Assembly: GCF_900110655.1 (NCBI RefSeq) | Contig: NZ_FOEQ01000009.1 | Location: 62,001 to 126,000, forward strand | Length of the DNA stretch: 64,000 bases | Source: Pseudomonas soli | GTDB lineage: Bacteria; Pseudomonadota; Gammaproteobacteria; Pseudomonadales; Pseudomonadaceae | Direction: 5' to 3' | Shown here: one piece after another, positions 54,982 to 64,000 of the stretch | Layout: each line of letters opens with the position of its first letter | How positions within the stretch are numbered: the stretch's first letter is position 1 | Position numbers and translations under genes: made by a program | Notes under the pieces: model-generated | Seen by the model: the letters and a program-made list of their open reading frames with translations, nothing else | The model's database searches: none | Told to the model about the DNA's origin: nothing

Positions 54982-56175
54982 ATGGCCACTCCCGTTGACA
55001 CCTCCACCCCGGCCCCTGAGCCTGACAACTCGGGCAAGCGCAAGGCCTGGCTGCTCGCTTTGTTGTTGATCCTGATCCTCGCCGGTGCCGGCACCTGGGC
55101 CTGGTACAGCCTGGTCGGGCGCTGGCACGAAAGCACCGACGATGCCTACGTCAACGGCAACGTCGTGGAAATCACTCCGCTGGTGAGCGGCACTGTCACC
55201 AGCATCGGCGCCGACGACGGCGACCTGGTGCATGCCGGCCAGGTGCTGCTGCGCTTCGACCCGGCCGACAGCGAGGTTGCCCTGCAGGCCGCCGAAGCCA
55301 AGCTGGCGCGCACCGTGCGCCAGGTGCGCGGGCTGTACAGCAATGTCGATTCGCTCAAGGCTCAGTTGCAGACCCGCCAGGCCGAGCTGCAGAAGGCCCA
55401 GCAGGACTACAACCGACGCAAGGTGCTGGCCGACAGTGGCGCCATCGCCGCCGAGGAAGTCGCCCACTCCCGTGATGACCTGACCGTGGCCCAGGCCGCC
55501 GTCAACAGTGCCCGCCAGCAACTCAACACCAGCTCCGCGCTGGTCGACGACACGGTGGTCTCGTCGCACCCGGAAGTGATGGCCGCCGCCGCCGACCTGC
55601 GCCAGGCCTACCTGGACCATGCCCGCACCACGCTGGTGGCGCCGGTCACCGGCTATGTCGCCAAGCGCACCGTGCAACTGGGCCAGCGCCTGCAGCCGGG
55701 TACCGCGACCATGGCGGTGATCCCTCTGGACGAGGTGTGGGTCGACGCCAACTTCAAGGAAACCCAGCTGCGCGACATGCGCATCGGCCAGCCGGTGGAA
55801 ATCACCGCCGACCTGTACGGCAGCGAAGTGACCTACTCCGGCACCGTCGACAGCCTCGGCGCCGGCACCGGCAGCGCCTTTGCCCTGTTGCCGGCGCAGA
55901 ACGCCACCGGCAACTGGATCAAGATCGTCCAGCGGGTACCGGTACGCATCCATCTGGCCCCTGAGCAGCTGAAAAGCCACCCGCTGCGGATCGGCCTGTC
56001 CACCGTCGCCGAAGTCGACCTGCACGACCAGAGTGGTCCGGCCCTGGCCCAGCAACCGCCGCAGCAGGCCAGCTATACCACCGAGGTGTACGACCGCCAG
56101 CTGGTCGAGGCCGATGACCTGATCGCCCGGCTGATCCACGAGAATAGCGCCACCGGCAAGACGGCCCAGCGATGA
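54982..56175 (+). CDS. emrA: HlyD/EmrA-type periplasmic adaptor
   Basis: 397 aa. One N-terminal membrane anchor (AWLLALLLILILAGAGTWAW), then STDDAYVNGNVVEITPLVSG, a lipoyl half-domain, a coiled-coil hairpin (about 100-200) and a beta-barrel region (TTLVAPVTGYVAKRTVQLGQ). It links the EmrB transporter to an outer-membrane channel; no channel gene is present here. AAGG precedes the ATG. Its stop overlaps emrB (ATGA). Confidence 0.93.
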   Translation: MATPVDTSTPAPEPDNSGKRKAWLLALLLILILAGAGTWAWYSLVGRWHESTDDAYVNGNVVEITPLVSGTVTSIGADDGDLVHAGQVLLRFDPADSEVALQAAEAKLARTVRQVRGLYSNVDSLKAQLQTRQAELQKAQQDYNRRKVLADSGAIAAEEVAHSRDDLTVAQAAVNSARQQLNTSSALVDDTVVSSHPEVMAAAADLRQAYLDHARTTLVAPVTGYVAKRTVQLGQRLQPGTATMAVIPLDEVWVDANFKETQLRDMRIGQPVEITADLYGSEVTYSGTVDSLGAGTGSAFALLPAQNATGNWIKIVQRVPVRIHLAPEQLKSHPLRIGLSTVAEVDLHDQSGPALAQQPPQQASYTTEVYDRQLVEADDLIARLIHENSATGKTAQR

Positions 56176-57707
56176 GCCAGGCGGCCCCCGCGCAGTTCAC
56201 CCCGCCGAGCCTGCTGCTGACCACGATCGGGCTGTCCCTGGCGACGTTCATGCAGGTGCTCGACACCACCATCGCCAACGTGGCACTGCCGACCATCTCC
56301 GGCAACCTCGGCGTGAGCTCGGAGCAGGGCACCTGGGTGATTACCTCGTTTGCGGTGAGCAATGCCATCGCCCTGCCGCTGACCGGCTGGCTGAGCCGGC
56401 GCTTCGGCGAAGTGAAGCTGTTCATCTGGGCCACGCTGCTGTTCGTGCTGGCGTCGTTCCTGTGCGGTATCGCCCAGTCGATGCCCGAGCTGGTGTTCTT
56501 CCGTGTGCTCCAAGGCGTGGTGGCCGGCCCACTGTACCCGATGACCCAGACCCTGCTGATTGCCGTATATCCACCGGCGAAACGGGGCATGGCCCTGGCG
56601 TTGCTGGCGATGGTCACGGTGGTCGCGCCGATTGCCGGGCCGATCCTCGGCGGCTGGATCACCGACAGCTACAGCTGGCCGTGGATCTTCTTCATCAACG
56701 TGCCGATCGGCCTGTTCGCCGCCGCCGTGGTGCGCCAGCAGATGCGCACGCGCCCGGTGGTCACCAGCCGCCAGCCCATGGACTACATCGGCCTGCTGAC
56801 CCTGATCGTCGGCGTCGGCGCCTTGCAGGTGGTGCTGGACAAGGGCAACGACCTGGACTGGTTCGAGTCGTCGTTCATCGTCATCGGCACGCTGGTCTCG
56901 GTGGTATTCCTGGCGGTGTTCGTCATCTGGGAGCTGACCGATCGCCACCCGGTGGTCAACCTGCGCCTGTTCGTGCACCGCAACTTCCGCATCGGCACCT
57001 TGGTGCTGGTGGGTGGCTACGCAGGGTTCTTCGGGATCAACCTGATCCTGCCGCAATGGCTGCAGACCCAGATGGGCTACACCGCCACCTGGGCGGGCCT
57101 GGCAGTGGCGCCGATCGGCTTGTTGCCGGTGCTGATGTCGCCGTTCGTGGGCAAGTACGCGCACCGGTTCGACCTGCGCCTGCTGGCCGGCATCGCCTTC
57201 CTGGCGATCGGCACCAGCTGCTACATGCGCGCCGGCTTCACCAACGAGGTGGACTTCCTGCACATCGCCCTGGTGCAGCTGTTCATGGGTATCGGCGTGG
57301 CGCTGTTCTTCATGCCGACCCTGAGCATCCTGCTGTCGGACCTGCCACCGCACCAGATCGCCGACGGATCGGGGCTGGCGACGTTCCTGCGTACCCTGGG
57401 CGGCAGTTTCGCCGCGTCGCTGACCACCTGGATCTGGATCCGCCGGGCCGACCAGCACCATGCCTACCTCAGCGAGCACATCAGCACCTTCGAGCCGGCC
57501 ACCCGCCAGACCCTGGAACAACTGGGCGGGGCCAGCCCGCAGAACTACGCGAAGCTTGAACAGATCCTCAACAGCCAGGCGTACATGATGTCGACGGTGG
57601 ACTACTTCACCTTGCTGACCTGGGTGTTCGCCGGTTTGATCCTGCTGGTGTGGCTGGCCAAGCCACCGTTCACGGCCAAGGCCGCGCCGGCGTCGGCAGG
57701 GCACTGA
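56172..57707 (+). CDS. emrB: EmrB-type DHA2 multidrug transporter
   Basis: 511 aa with about fourteen hydrophobic segments, the DHA2 number. LATFMQVLDTTIANVALPTI, SEQGTWVITSFAVSNAIALP, LTGWLSRRFGEVK and PMTQTLLIAVYPPAKRGMAL are EmrB marks. With EmrA it exports hydrophobic drugs or uncouplers using the proton gradient. It is coupled to emrA by an ATGA overlap. Confidence 0.94.
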   Translation: MSQAAPAQFTPPSLLLTTIGLSLATFMQVLDTTIANVALPTISGNLGVSSEQGTWVITSFAVSNAIALPLTGWLSRRFGEVKLFIWATLLFVLASFLCGIAQSMPELVFFRVLQGVVAGPLYPMTQTLLIAVYPPAKRGMALALLAMVTVVAPIAGPILGGWITDSYSWPWIFFINVPIGLFAAAVVRQQMRTRPVVTSRQPMDYIGLLTLIVGVGALQVVLDKGNDLDWFESSFIVIGTLVSVVFLAVFVIWELTDRHPVVNLRLFVHRNFRIGTLVLVGGYAGFFGINLILPQWLQTQMGYTATWAGLAVAPIGLLPVLMSPFVGKYAHRFDLRLLAGIAFLAIGTSCYMRAGFTNEVDFLHIALVQLFMGIGVALFFMPTLSILLSDLPPHQIADGSGLATFLRTLGGSFAASLTTWIWIRRADQHHAYLSEHISTFEPATRQTLEQLGGASPQNYAKLEQILNSQAYMMSTVDYFTLLTWVFAGLILLVWLAKPPFTAKAAPASAGH

Positions 57708-57802
57708 GTCCAACCTGTGGAAAGGTCCGATAAGCCTGCCGTTTTCAAATGGTGGTATTTCCCCTAATCTTGTAGGTCCTTTCGGGACTACTTGGCAGGC
57801 TC

Positions 57803-58549
57803 ATGGACAAGGTCATCGTCATCACCGGCGCCAGCCGGGGCATAGGCGCCGCCACCGCGCTGTTGGCGGCGCAACAGGGTTACCACATATGCATCAACTA
57901 CCACGCCGATGACCAGGCCGCCGAGAAGATACTGGCGCAGGTCCGCGCGTTGGGGGCCGAGGCTATTGCCGTGCGCGCCGACGCCAGTGTCGAAGACGAA
58001 GTGGTGCGGCTGTTCCACTGTGTCGACCAGCAACTCGGGCCTGTCACCGCGCTGGTCAACAACGCCGGGACCATCGGCCAGCAGAGCCGGGTGGAGGACA
58101 TGTCCGAGTTTCGTCTGCTCAAGGTGATGAAGACCAACGTGGTCGGGCCGATGCTGTGCGCCAAGCATGCCTTGCTGCGCATGGCCCGGCGCCATGGCGG
58201 GCAGGGTGGGGCGATCGTCAATGTGTCGTCGGTGGCCGCGCGCCTTGGCTCGCCCAATGAGTATGTCGACTACGCCGCGTCAAAGGGTGCGCTGGATACC
58301 TTCACCCTTGGCCTGGCCAAGGAAGTGGCGGGCGAGGGCGTGCGCGTCAACGGTGTGCGGCCTGGGTACATCCATACCGGCTTCCATGCACTGAGTGGCG
58401 ATCCGGACCGGGTCGGCAAGCTTGAAGCCGGCCTGCCGATGGGGCGTGGCGGCAAGCCCGAGGAAGTGGCCGAGGCGATTATGTGGCTGCTGTCGGACAA
58501 GGCCTCCTATTCGACAGGGAGTTTCATCGACCTGGGCGGCGGGCGCTAG
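57803..58549 (+). CDS. SDR-family oxidoreductase
   Basis: 248 aa, standard SDR size. Cofactor motif VIVITGASRGIGAATALLA, NNAG in ALVNNAGTIGQQS, catalytic Ser in VNVSSVAARLGSP and YVDYAASKGALD (Tyr-x3-Lys). The Tyr-to-Lys spacing is normal. Rossmann-fold NAD(P)-dependent dehydrogenase of unknown substrate. The ribosome binding site is weak. It ends 9 bp before the convergent kinase gene. Confidence 0.92.
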   Translation: MDKVIVITGASRGIGAATALLAAQQGYHICINYHADDQAAEKILAQVRALGAEAIAVRADASVEDEVVRLFHCVDQQLGPVTALVNNAGTIGQQSRVEDMSEFRLLKVMKTNVVGPMLCAKHALLRMARRHGGQGGAIVNVSSVAARLGSPNEYVDYAASKGALDTFTLGLAKEVAGEGVRVNGVRPGYIHTGFHALSGDPDRVGKLEAGLPMGRGGKPEEVAEAIMWLLSDKASYSTGSFIDLGGGR

Positions 58550-58558
58550 AACCGCTCC

Positions 58559-60655
58559 TCACTCCTGCAGCAGGCAATCGACCTGCTCTGCCAGTTGCTG
58601 CAAGGAAAACGGCTTGGTCAGCACGCTCATGCCTGTCTCGAGGCCGCCATCGCCCAGCGCAGCCGTTTCGTCGTAGCCCGTGACAAACAGTACTTTTAAG
58701 CCTGGGTAGCGCTGGCGCAGCAGGCCGGCCACCTGGCGGCCATTGAGGCCGCCGGGTAGGCCGACGTCAGTCACCAGCAAGTCTGGCGCCTTGCTTGCCT
58801 GCAGGCCTGCCACGGCTTCGGGGCCATCCTTGAACATACGCACCTCATGGCCCATCTCCTCGAGGACTTCGCCCATCACCTTGCGCATGGCCAGCTCATC
58901 TTCAACCACCGCGACGTTGCGCGCACTGCCCTGTGTCTGAGGTGCGACCACGCACCCTGTAGTCTTGCCTCGCAGGCACTGCGCCGCGCCGTGGTGGCGA
59001 GGCAGAAACATGGATATGCTGGTGCCTTGCCCAGGTATCGAGGCTATTTTTAGCTGGCCCCCGGACTGACGTACGAAACCGAAGATCATCGAAAGCCCAA
59101 GGCCGGTGCCCTGGCCAAGCGGCTTAGTGGTGAAGAAAGGATCCATGGCCCGTGCCAGCACGGGCTTCTCCATGCCGCGCCCATTGTCGTCGACGCTGAT
59201 GCGCACGTACTGCCCGGCGCCCAGATCCAGGATGGCGGCATCCTGCTCGTCCAGTTCGACGTTGCTGCAGGCGATGCGCACCGCGCCATTGCCGCTGATG
59301 GCGTCGCGGGCATTGATGCACAGATTGAGCAGCGCGCTCTCCAACTGCGGCGGATCTATGCGCACTGTCCAAAGTTCGTCATCGTTCTGACAAGACAGGT
59401 CGATATGCGGCCCGACAGTGCGCGCAATCAGTTCGCGCATGCCCTCGACCAGTGCCGCCACAGCGGTAGGCTTGGGCTGCAGAATCTGTTGGCGGGAGAA
59501 CGCCAGCAGTCGGTGAACCAGCGAGGCGGCTCGCAGCGCGGCGTCCTTGGCGTTGCCCAGCAGCAGCGGCAGGGCATCGTGACGTTGTTGTTGCACGCGC
59601 TGGTCAGCCAGTTCCAGTGCCCCAAGAATGCCGCCGAGCAGGTTGTTGAAGTCGTGCGCCACACCGCCGGTCAGCTGGCCCACGGCCTCCATTTTCTGCG
59701 CCTGGCGCAACGCTTGTTCGGCTTGCGCCAGGCGTTGTTGCTCCTGGACCCGCTCGGTAATGTCGTAGGCGAACAGGTAAGCGCCCACTGGTTGGCCATC
59801 GTTATCGTGCAAGGGCGCGAAACGCATTTCATAGTGACGGCGCGCGGCACCTTCACCGAACGCGTCGATTTCGATGAAGGTTTCTCCGGACAACGCCTTG
59901 CGCCATAGCGCCAGAGAGCGTTGGCAGTCGCTCGTTGCGGCTGAGAATTCGGCCATCAGTGGCGCACCGATTTCGGGCTCGAAAGCGAAAATCCGCTGGA
60001 ATTCGACGCGAGTGGCGGCGTTGACGGCCAGCCAACGCATGTGCCTGTCCACCACTTGCACGCAGGCGACGCTGGCATCGATCAGGTCGGCGAAAATCTT
60101 GCGCTCGGCTACTGCCTGCTCGATGCGCCGTTCAAGTTGCGTATTGAGCTTGTGCAAGGCCGTTTCGGCGCGCTTGCGCGCCGTCACATCGCGAAAGATC
60201 ACCGCGACTTGATGATGTTCGGCGGGCTCGACCCGAATCGCCGCCAACCCAAGGCAGCGGTCAGTGGCGTACAGATCGTGTTCGAAGTAGATGGGATCGC
60301 CGGTGCGTTCCACTTCACCGAAGCGTTCCAGCCAGATTTCGGCCTCGTCGGGGATGACTTCGCGCAAGGTGCGCCCCACTACATCGGACAAACCAGCATG
60401 GCGGCAATAGGCGGGATTGGCCATCAGGTGCAGGTAGTCGTTCCATTGGCCGTCGGCGCCGGGGATGAACTGGATGATGCAGAAACCTTCCTCCATGGCC
60501 TCGAACAGGAACCGGTAGCGTTCGGCCTCCTGCACCCGCGCCTGCAATCGCTCCAGCTCTTGTGCCATGCGCATGTTGCGCTGGCGCTCTTCGCTGAGGG
60601 CCTGCCGCAGCTCATGCACATCCTCAGGATTCTCGCTTCGCGGGCACACAGTCAT
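58559..60655 (-). CDS. Hybrid sensor histidine kinase, third of a tandem set
   Basis: 698 aa, without transmembrane segments, so cytoplasmic. N-terminal coiled coil, two PAS-like domains (about 45-160 and 185-300), dimerisation helix with His334 in GGVAHDFNNLLGG, HATPase domain with LLNLCINARDAI and GTGLGLSMIFGFVRQSGG, and a C-terminal receiver (from about 580) with Asp630 in LLVTDVGLPGG, Thr659 and Lys681. AAGGAG precedes the ATG; the gene overlaps the upstream kinase by 32 bp. No output regulator is linked. Signal unknown. Confidence 0.93.
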   Translation of the reverse strand: MTVCPRSENPEDVHELRQALSEERQRNMRMAQELERLQARVQEAERYRFLFEAMEEGFCIIQFIPGADGQWNDYLHLMANPAYCRHAGLSDVVGRTLREVIPDEAEIWLERFGEVERTGDPIYFEHDLYATDRCLGLAAIRVEPAEHHQVAVIFRDVTARKRAETALHKLNTQLERRIEQAVAERKIFADLIDASVACVQVVDRHMRWLAVNAATRVEFQRIFAFEPEIGAPLMAEFSAATSDCQRSLALWRKALSGETFIEIDAFGEGAARRHYEMRFAPLHDNDGQPVGAYLFAYDITERVQEQQRLAQAEQALRQAQKMEAVGQLTGGVAHDFNNLLGGILGALELADQRVQQQRHDALPLLLGNAKDAALRAASLVHRLLAFSRQQILQPKPTAVAALVEGMRELIARTVGPHIDLSCQNDDELWTVRIDPPQLESALLNLCINARDAISGNGAVRIACSNVELDEQDAAILDLGAGQYVRISVDDNGRGMEKPVLARAMDPFFTTKPLGQGTGLGLSMIFGFVRQSGGQLKIASIPGQGTSISMFLPRHHGAAQCLRGKTTGCVVAPQTQGSARNVAVVEDELAMRKVMGEVLEEMGHEVRMFKDGPEAVAGLQASKAPDLLVTDVGLPGGLNGRQVAGLLRQRYPGLKVLFVTGYDETAALGDGGLETGMSVLTKPFSLQQLAEQVDCLLQE

Positions 60656-62720
60656 CGACGGGGCTCCTTGTCATCGACAGCAATTGCTCTACCTGTTCGA
60701 CCAGCGCTTCGAGCGTGAAGGGTTTGGTCAGTACTCGAGCCCCAGAAGGCATGGGCCGCTCATTCAATACGGCATTCGCATCGTAACCGGTGATGAAAAG
60801 CACAGGTACCTCAGGCAGGCGCAGGCGAAACGCCTCGGCTACCTGTCGTCCATCAAGGCCGCCGGGCAGGCCGATATCGGTGATCAACAACTCGGGCTGG
60901 CCGTTCGCCTCGAGGGCTGCAGGGCCGTTTGGGTAGCTGTCGATGCAATGGCCGAGGTCTTCGAGTACTTCAGTGATTATCGCGCGCAGTGGTTCATGGT
61001 CTTCTACCAAGGTTATGCGTCGCCCGGAGGCGGGAGTGCGGGCAGCAGGCTCGATTGCCGCCAAGGGCGGGCGTTCGCTCCCGGGTTTCCAAGGCAGGTA
61101 AAGGCGTATGCATGTCCCTTCACCAGGCGCCGAGCGGATCTGCAATTGGCCACCGGACTGGCGGACGAAGCCGTAGACCATGGACAGCCCAAGCCCGGTG
61201 TTGCGCTCTGACGGCTTGGTGGTGAAAAACGGTTCGACCGCACGTGCCGCCACCTCTGCAGACATGCCTTGGCCATTGTCCTCTACCGCCAGGCACAGAT
61301 AACGACCCGCCGGCAAATTCAACGTCTGGGCAGTATCATCTGTAATCTGCACCCGGCGGCAATCGATATCGATGCGCCCGCCACTGGGCATGGCATCGCG
61401 GGCGTTGATGCACAGGTTGAGCAGCGCGCTCTCTAATTGTGGCGGGTCGACAAAGCTCAGCCCCTTGTCATGCTCGAAATGGCAGCTCACTTCAATGGCC
61501 GGGCCGACACTGCGACTGATCAACTCCTGCATGCCCTCGACCAGGGTACGGAGCCGGATCATCTGGGGCTGCAGGGTCTGTTGTCTGGAAAAAGCCAGCA
61601 GCCGCTGAACCAGCGTGGCGGCCCGATGAGCTGAACTGCAGGCGCTGTCCAGCAAGGCCGGGATATCATCATGGCGTGCTTGCTGCACACGTTGGCGCAT
61701 CAGCTCCTGAGCGCCGAGTATCCCCGCCAGCAGGTTGTTGAAGTCATGGGCGATGCCACCGGTAAGCTGGCCAACTGCCTCCATCTTCTGGGCCTGGCGC
61801 AAGGCCTTTTCAGCCTCCAGCAGTTGTTGCTGCTCGTTGACCCGGCGGGTGATGTCGTAGACGAACAAATAAGCGCCGGTTATTACCCCGGCGCCGTCGC
61901 GCAGTGGCGTGAAACGCGACTCGAAATGGCCAAGGCGGCCATTTTTTTCGTAAGCGATCACTTCAGTGAAGCTTTCACCTGCCAGTGCTCTGCGCCACAG
62001 CGCCATGCAGCGGTCAAGCTCGGTGGGGAAGTCTGCCAGGCAGTCGATCAGGCTATCGCCTGCCTTGAGCGTATGGTTGAACAGATACTCGAAGTCCCTG
62101 ACCGCGCGTTTGTTTACCGCGAGGAATGTCATCGAGGTGTCCACCACCTGTACCCGCGCAACGCTGTTCTCCACCAGCTCGGCAAACAAGCTGCGTTCAG
62201 CGAGGGCGGCAGCCACGCGTTGTTCGAGATGCTCGTTGAGTTGTTGCAGCGCCGTTTCGGCGCGGTAACGCTCGGTGACGTCCTTGAACAGTACCGCCAC
62301 TTGCCGGCGTTCGGCCGGCTCGATGCGGAAGGTGGTCACCGACAGCACCCGCCCCGTTGCCACCAATTCCTGCTCGAACTGCAAGGGCTTCCCGGTGCGC
62401 AGCACGGGGCCATAACGGGCGATCCAGTCATCGGCTTCGTCGGGCACCATTTCCCGCAGTTTCTGCCCGGTTACGTCGGCAATGCCTGCGTGGCGGGTAT
62501 AGGCCGCATTCGCCAGCACATGCACGTAGTCGCTGAGCGGACCGTGAGGCCCATCGAAGAACTCGATGACACAGAAACCTTCGTCCATCGTGTCGAAGAG
62601 AAAGCGGAACAGGTCTTGATCATCCTGTTGATGGCGGGCCCATTGTGTTTCCAACTCGGTGTTGCGCTGACGAAGGACTTCCATCTGTTGGCGAAGGGAC
62701 TGCAGTTCGCGCGAGGGCAT
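60624..62720 (-). CDS. Hybrid sensor histidine kinase, second of a tandem set
   Basis: 698 aa, the same length and layout as its downstream neighbour and clearly paralogous. Coiled coil, two PAS-like domains, His325 in GGIAHDFNNLLAG, HATPase motifs LLNLCINARDAMPSGG and GLGLSMVYGFVRQSGG, and a receiver (from about 568) with Asp615 in LLITDIGLPGG, Thr644 in VLFITGYD and Lys666. No membrane segment. Its ATG is 42 bp after the stop of the next upstream kinase gene. Confidence 0.93.
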   Translation of the reverse strand: MPSRELQSLRQQMEVLRQRNTELETQWARHQQDDQDLFRFLFDTMDEGFCVIEFFDGPHGPLSDYVHVLANAAYTRHAGIADVTGQKLREMVPDEADDWIARYGPVLRTGKPLQFEQELVATGRVLSVTTFRIEPAERRQVAVLFKDVTERYRAETALQQLNEHLEQRVAAALAERSLFAELVENSVARVQVVDTSMTFLAVNKRAVRDFEYLFNHTLKAGDSLIDCLADFPTELDRCMALWRRALAGESFTEVIAYEKNGRLGHFESRFTPLRDGAGVITGAYLFVYDITRRVNEQQQLLEAEKALRQAQKMEAVGQLTGGIAHDFNNLLAGILGAQELMRQRVQQARHDDIPALLDSACSSAHRAATLVQRLLAFSRQQTLQPQMIRLRTLVEGMQELISRSVGPAIEVSCHFEHDKGLSFVDPPQLESALLNLCINARDAMPSGGRIDIDCRRVQITDDTAQTLNLPAGRYLCLAVEDNGQGMSAEVAARAVEPFFTTKPSERNTGLGLSMVYGFVRQSGGQLQIRSAPGEGTCIRLYLPWKPGSERPPLAAIEPAARTPASGRRITLVEDHEPLRAIITEVLEDLGHCIDSYPNGPAALEANGQPELLITDIGLPGGLDGRQVAEAFRLRLPEVPVLFITGYDANAVLNERPMPSGARVLTKPFTLEALVEQVEQLLSMTRSPVDDCVPAKRES

Positions 62721-62762
62721 GAGGGCTTCCAGTGATAGGGGGGGCGCCGTGGCGGCTTTGCG

Positions 62763-64000
62763 TCAGAGTGTGTCAGGAGCTTGGCGGGTACCGCTGAGCA
62801 ACTGGTCGACCCGTGCCATCAGCAACGCCAACTCAAAGGGTTTGCGCAGCAGGAGGGTGTGATCGGATTGCGTCCACCGGTCCTTATCCAACTCCCCGTC
62901 GTAGCCGATGATGAACAACACGGGCATGTGCGCGTTACCGGCACGATAAGCGTTGGCGACCTGGTAGCCATCGACGCTACCTGGCAATCCGAGATCGACT
63001 ATCAACAATGCGGGGCTGGGGGCCTGGCCAAGGGCCTGTACGGCGCCAACGCCTTCGTCGAAGACGCGAACCCGATGCCCCCGTTCTTCCAATACCTCAC
63101 GGATTACCATGAGCAGGGTCTGCTGGTCTTCGACCAGCAGAATGTCGAGGCCAGTATTACATGCAGACTCTATCGCTCGGTGAGGGTCCAAGTGTGCGAG
63201 CGGTAACGTGGAACTCTGTTCCCGTGGCAGGTACAGGCTGATGCGTGTGCCGCCTTGGGGAGTGCTGTGGATACTCAACTGTCCACCGGACTGGCGCATC
63301 AGTCCATATGCCATGGACAAGCCCAGGCCAGTACCCTGGCCAAGTGGCTTGGTGGTGAAGAACGGCTCGATGGCGCGGGAGGCAACCTCGGCGGGCATGC
63401 CGCAGCCCGTATCTTCCACCACGATCTGAAGGTAGTCGCCTGGAGCGAGCTGCAAGGCAGCGGCCTCGGGTGAGCCGAGTGGATTGTTCTGGCAACTGAT
63501 ACGCAAGGTGCCGCCTCTGGACATGGCATCCCGGGCGTTGATACACAGGTTCAACAAGGCGTTTTCCAGTTGCGGGGGATCCACACGCACTGCCCACTGC
63601 CCGGCCAGCGTCGCATCGACAAATGTGATGTTCGCATCGAGGGTGCTGTTGATCAGGTCGTGCATGCCCGCCATCAGAAGGTGCACGTCCACGGCCTGTG
63701 GCGTCAGCGTCTGCTGGCGGGCGAATGCCAGCAGGCGTTGGACCAGCGTGCTGGCACGCGTGGCGTTCTGCTGGACGATGCCGAGCATGTGCCGACAGTC
63801 GCGGCTATGACCGTGTCTGAGTCGTTTGTCGGCGATCTCGAGGGCGGCCAGGATGCCCCCCAGGAGATTGTTGAAATCGTGGGCGATGCCCCCGGTAAGT
63901 TGGCCAATAGCTTCCATTTTCTGCGATTGGCGCAAGGCTTCTTCTGTCAGTTGCAGGCGTTCCTGCTCCTTTACCCGCGATGAGATGTCATAGGCGAAGA
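62763..64000 (-). CDS. Hybrid sensor histidine kinase, first of a tandem set (5' end outside window)
   Basis: The frame is open to the right edge (FAYDISSRVKEQERLQLTEE before the visible HisKA), so the start and PAS domains lie outside. Visible are the His box GGIAHDFNNLLGG, the HATPase motifs and a receiver with Asp in LLIVDLGLPGS and Lys in LLLRKPFEL. The receiver's conserved Thr is replaced by Ile (VLFIIGYDG, codon 62907-62909). Paralogous to the two downstream genes. Confidence 0.9.
   Translation of the reverse strand, partial: FAYDISSRVKEQERLQLTEEALRQSQKMEAIGQLTGGIAHDFNNLLGGILAALEIADKRLRHGHSRDCRHMLGIVQQNATRASTLVQRLLAFARQQTLTPQAVDVHLLMAGMHDLINSTLDANITFVDATLAGQWAVRVDPPQLENALLNLCINARDAMSRGGTLRISCQNNPLGSPEAAALQLAPGDYLQIVVEDTGCGMPAEVASRAIEPFFTTKPLGQGTGLGLSMAYGLMRQSGGQLSIHSTPQGGTRISLYLPREQSSTLPLAHLDPHRAIESACNTGLDILLVEDQQTLLMVIREVLEERGHRVRVFDEGVGAVQALGQAPSPALLIVDLGLPGSVDGYQVANAYRAGNAHMPVLFIIGYDGELDKDRWTQSDHTLLLRKPFELALLMARVDQLLSGTRQAPDTL

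Noticed and set aside
56073..57713. 546-codon minus-strand frame over emrB
   Set aside because: Antisense shadow, rich in Gln, His and Arg; EmrB on the plus strand has full family motifs.
1..64000. CRISPR array, tRNA or rRNA genes
   Set aside because: No regularly spaced repeats and no cloverleaf or rRNA-like sequence was noticed on either strand by eye; a tRNA search program was not available.

Overview
The window comes from a GC-rich Pseudomonas chromosome, most probably of the P. putida group. Positions 1 to about 40.2 kb hold a lambda-like siphovirus prophage, and about 40.4 to 64 kb hold host genes. Reasons for the host call are DUF2388 and DUF1654 proteins, the short form of ArgC, an emrRAB-type locus, a cdaR/glycerate kinase locus and P. 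putida-style hairpin repeats. The prophage's left end (integrase, attL) lies outside the window. No tRNA, rRNA, CRISPR array or complete insertion sequence was seen.

Prophage, left to right. (a) Leftward control region (1-870): a leader of about 680 nt with no convincing gene, then promoter pL and three repressor sites of the form TTAGC-N5-GCTAA, then a DUF1654 gene under both a repressor site and a LexA box. (b) Lysogeny operon on the minus strand (3409-1323): CI repressor, a 78-aa protein and a 313-aa membrane-anchored protein in a rex-like position. (c) Rightward early operon (3523-8895): Cro, two small ribbon-helix-helix-like proteins, a Rha-type regulator, an O-like replication protein whose gene carries a likely origin, a DnaC-like helicase loader, then NinB, a DUF1364 protein and RusA among small unknowns. 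(d) A late-promoter candidate, holin-like genes and a metallopeptidase. (e) Head genes: DUF2280 small terminase, large terminase, DUF4055 portal, minor head protein, scaffold and capsid. (f) Connectors and a lambda-type tail (tube, G/G-T chaperone with a programmed -1 frameshift site, tape measure, M, L, K, I, J), tail fibre and fibre assembly protein. (g) Lysis region: two diverged endolysin/Rz cassettes flank an inverted acyltransferase gene, and only the right one has intact Rz/Rz1. (h) A LexA-controlled divergent pair (SRAP/YedK protein and unknown genes) closes the prophage. Several accessory genes (two GNAT proteins, a 191-aa unknown, a lipoprotein, the acyltransferase and the 313-aa protein) look like morons.

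Host section. A GNAT protein, a PP2C-type phosphatase, a lipoprotein, another GNAT, a DUF2388 protein, a VOC/PhnB-like protein and a third GNAT are followed by a 166-bp palindromic repeat element that supplies the stop codon of argC. Next come a LysR regulator, a LuxR regulator divergent from an APC permease plus P1-family peptidase pair, a glycerate/sugar-diacid locus (MFS transporter divergent from cdaR and glycerate kinase), an emrR/emrA/emrB-type efflux operon, an SDR oxidoreductase, and three tandem paralogous hybrid sensor kinases, the last of which runs off the right edge.
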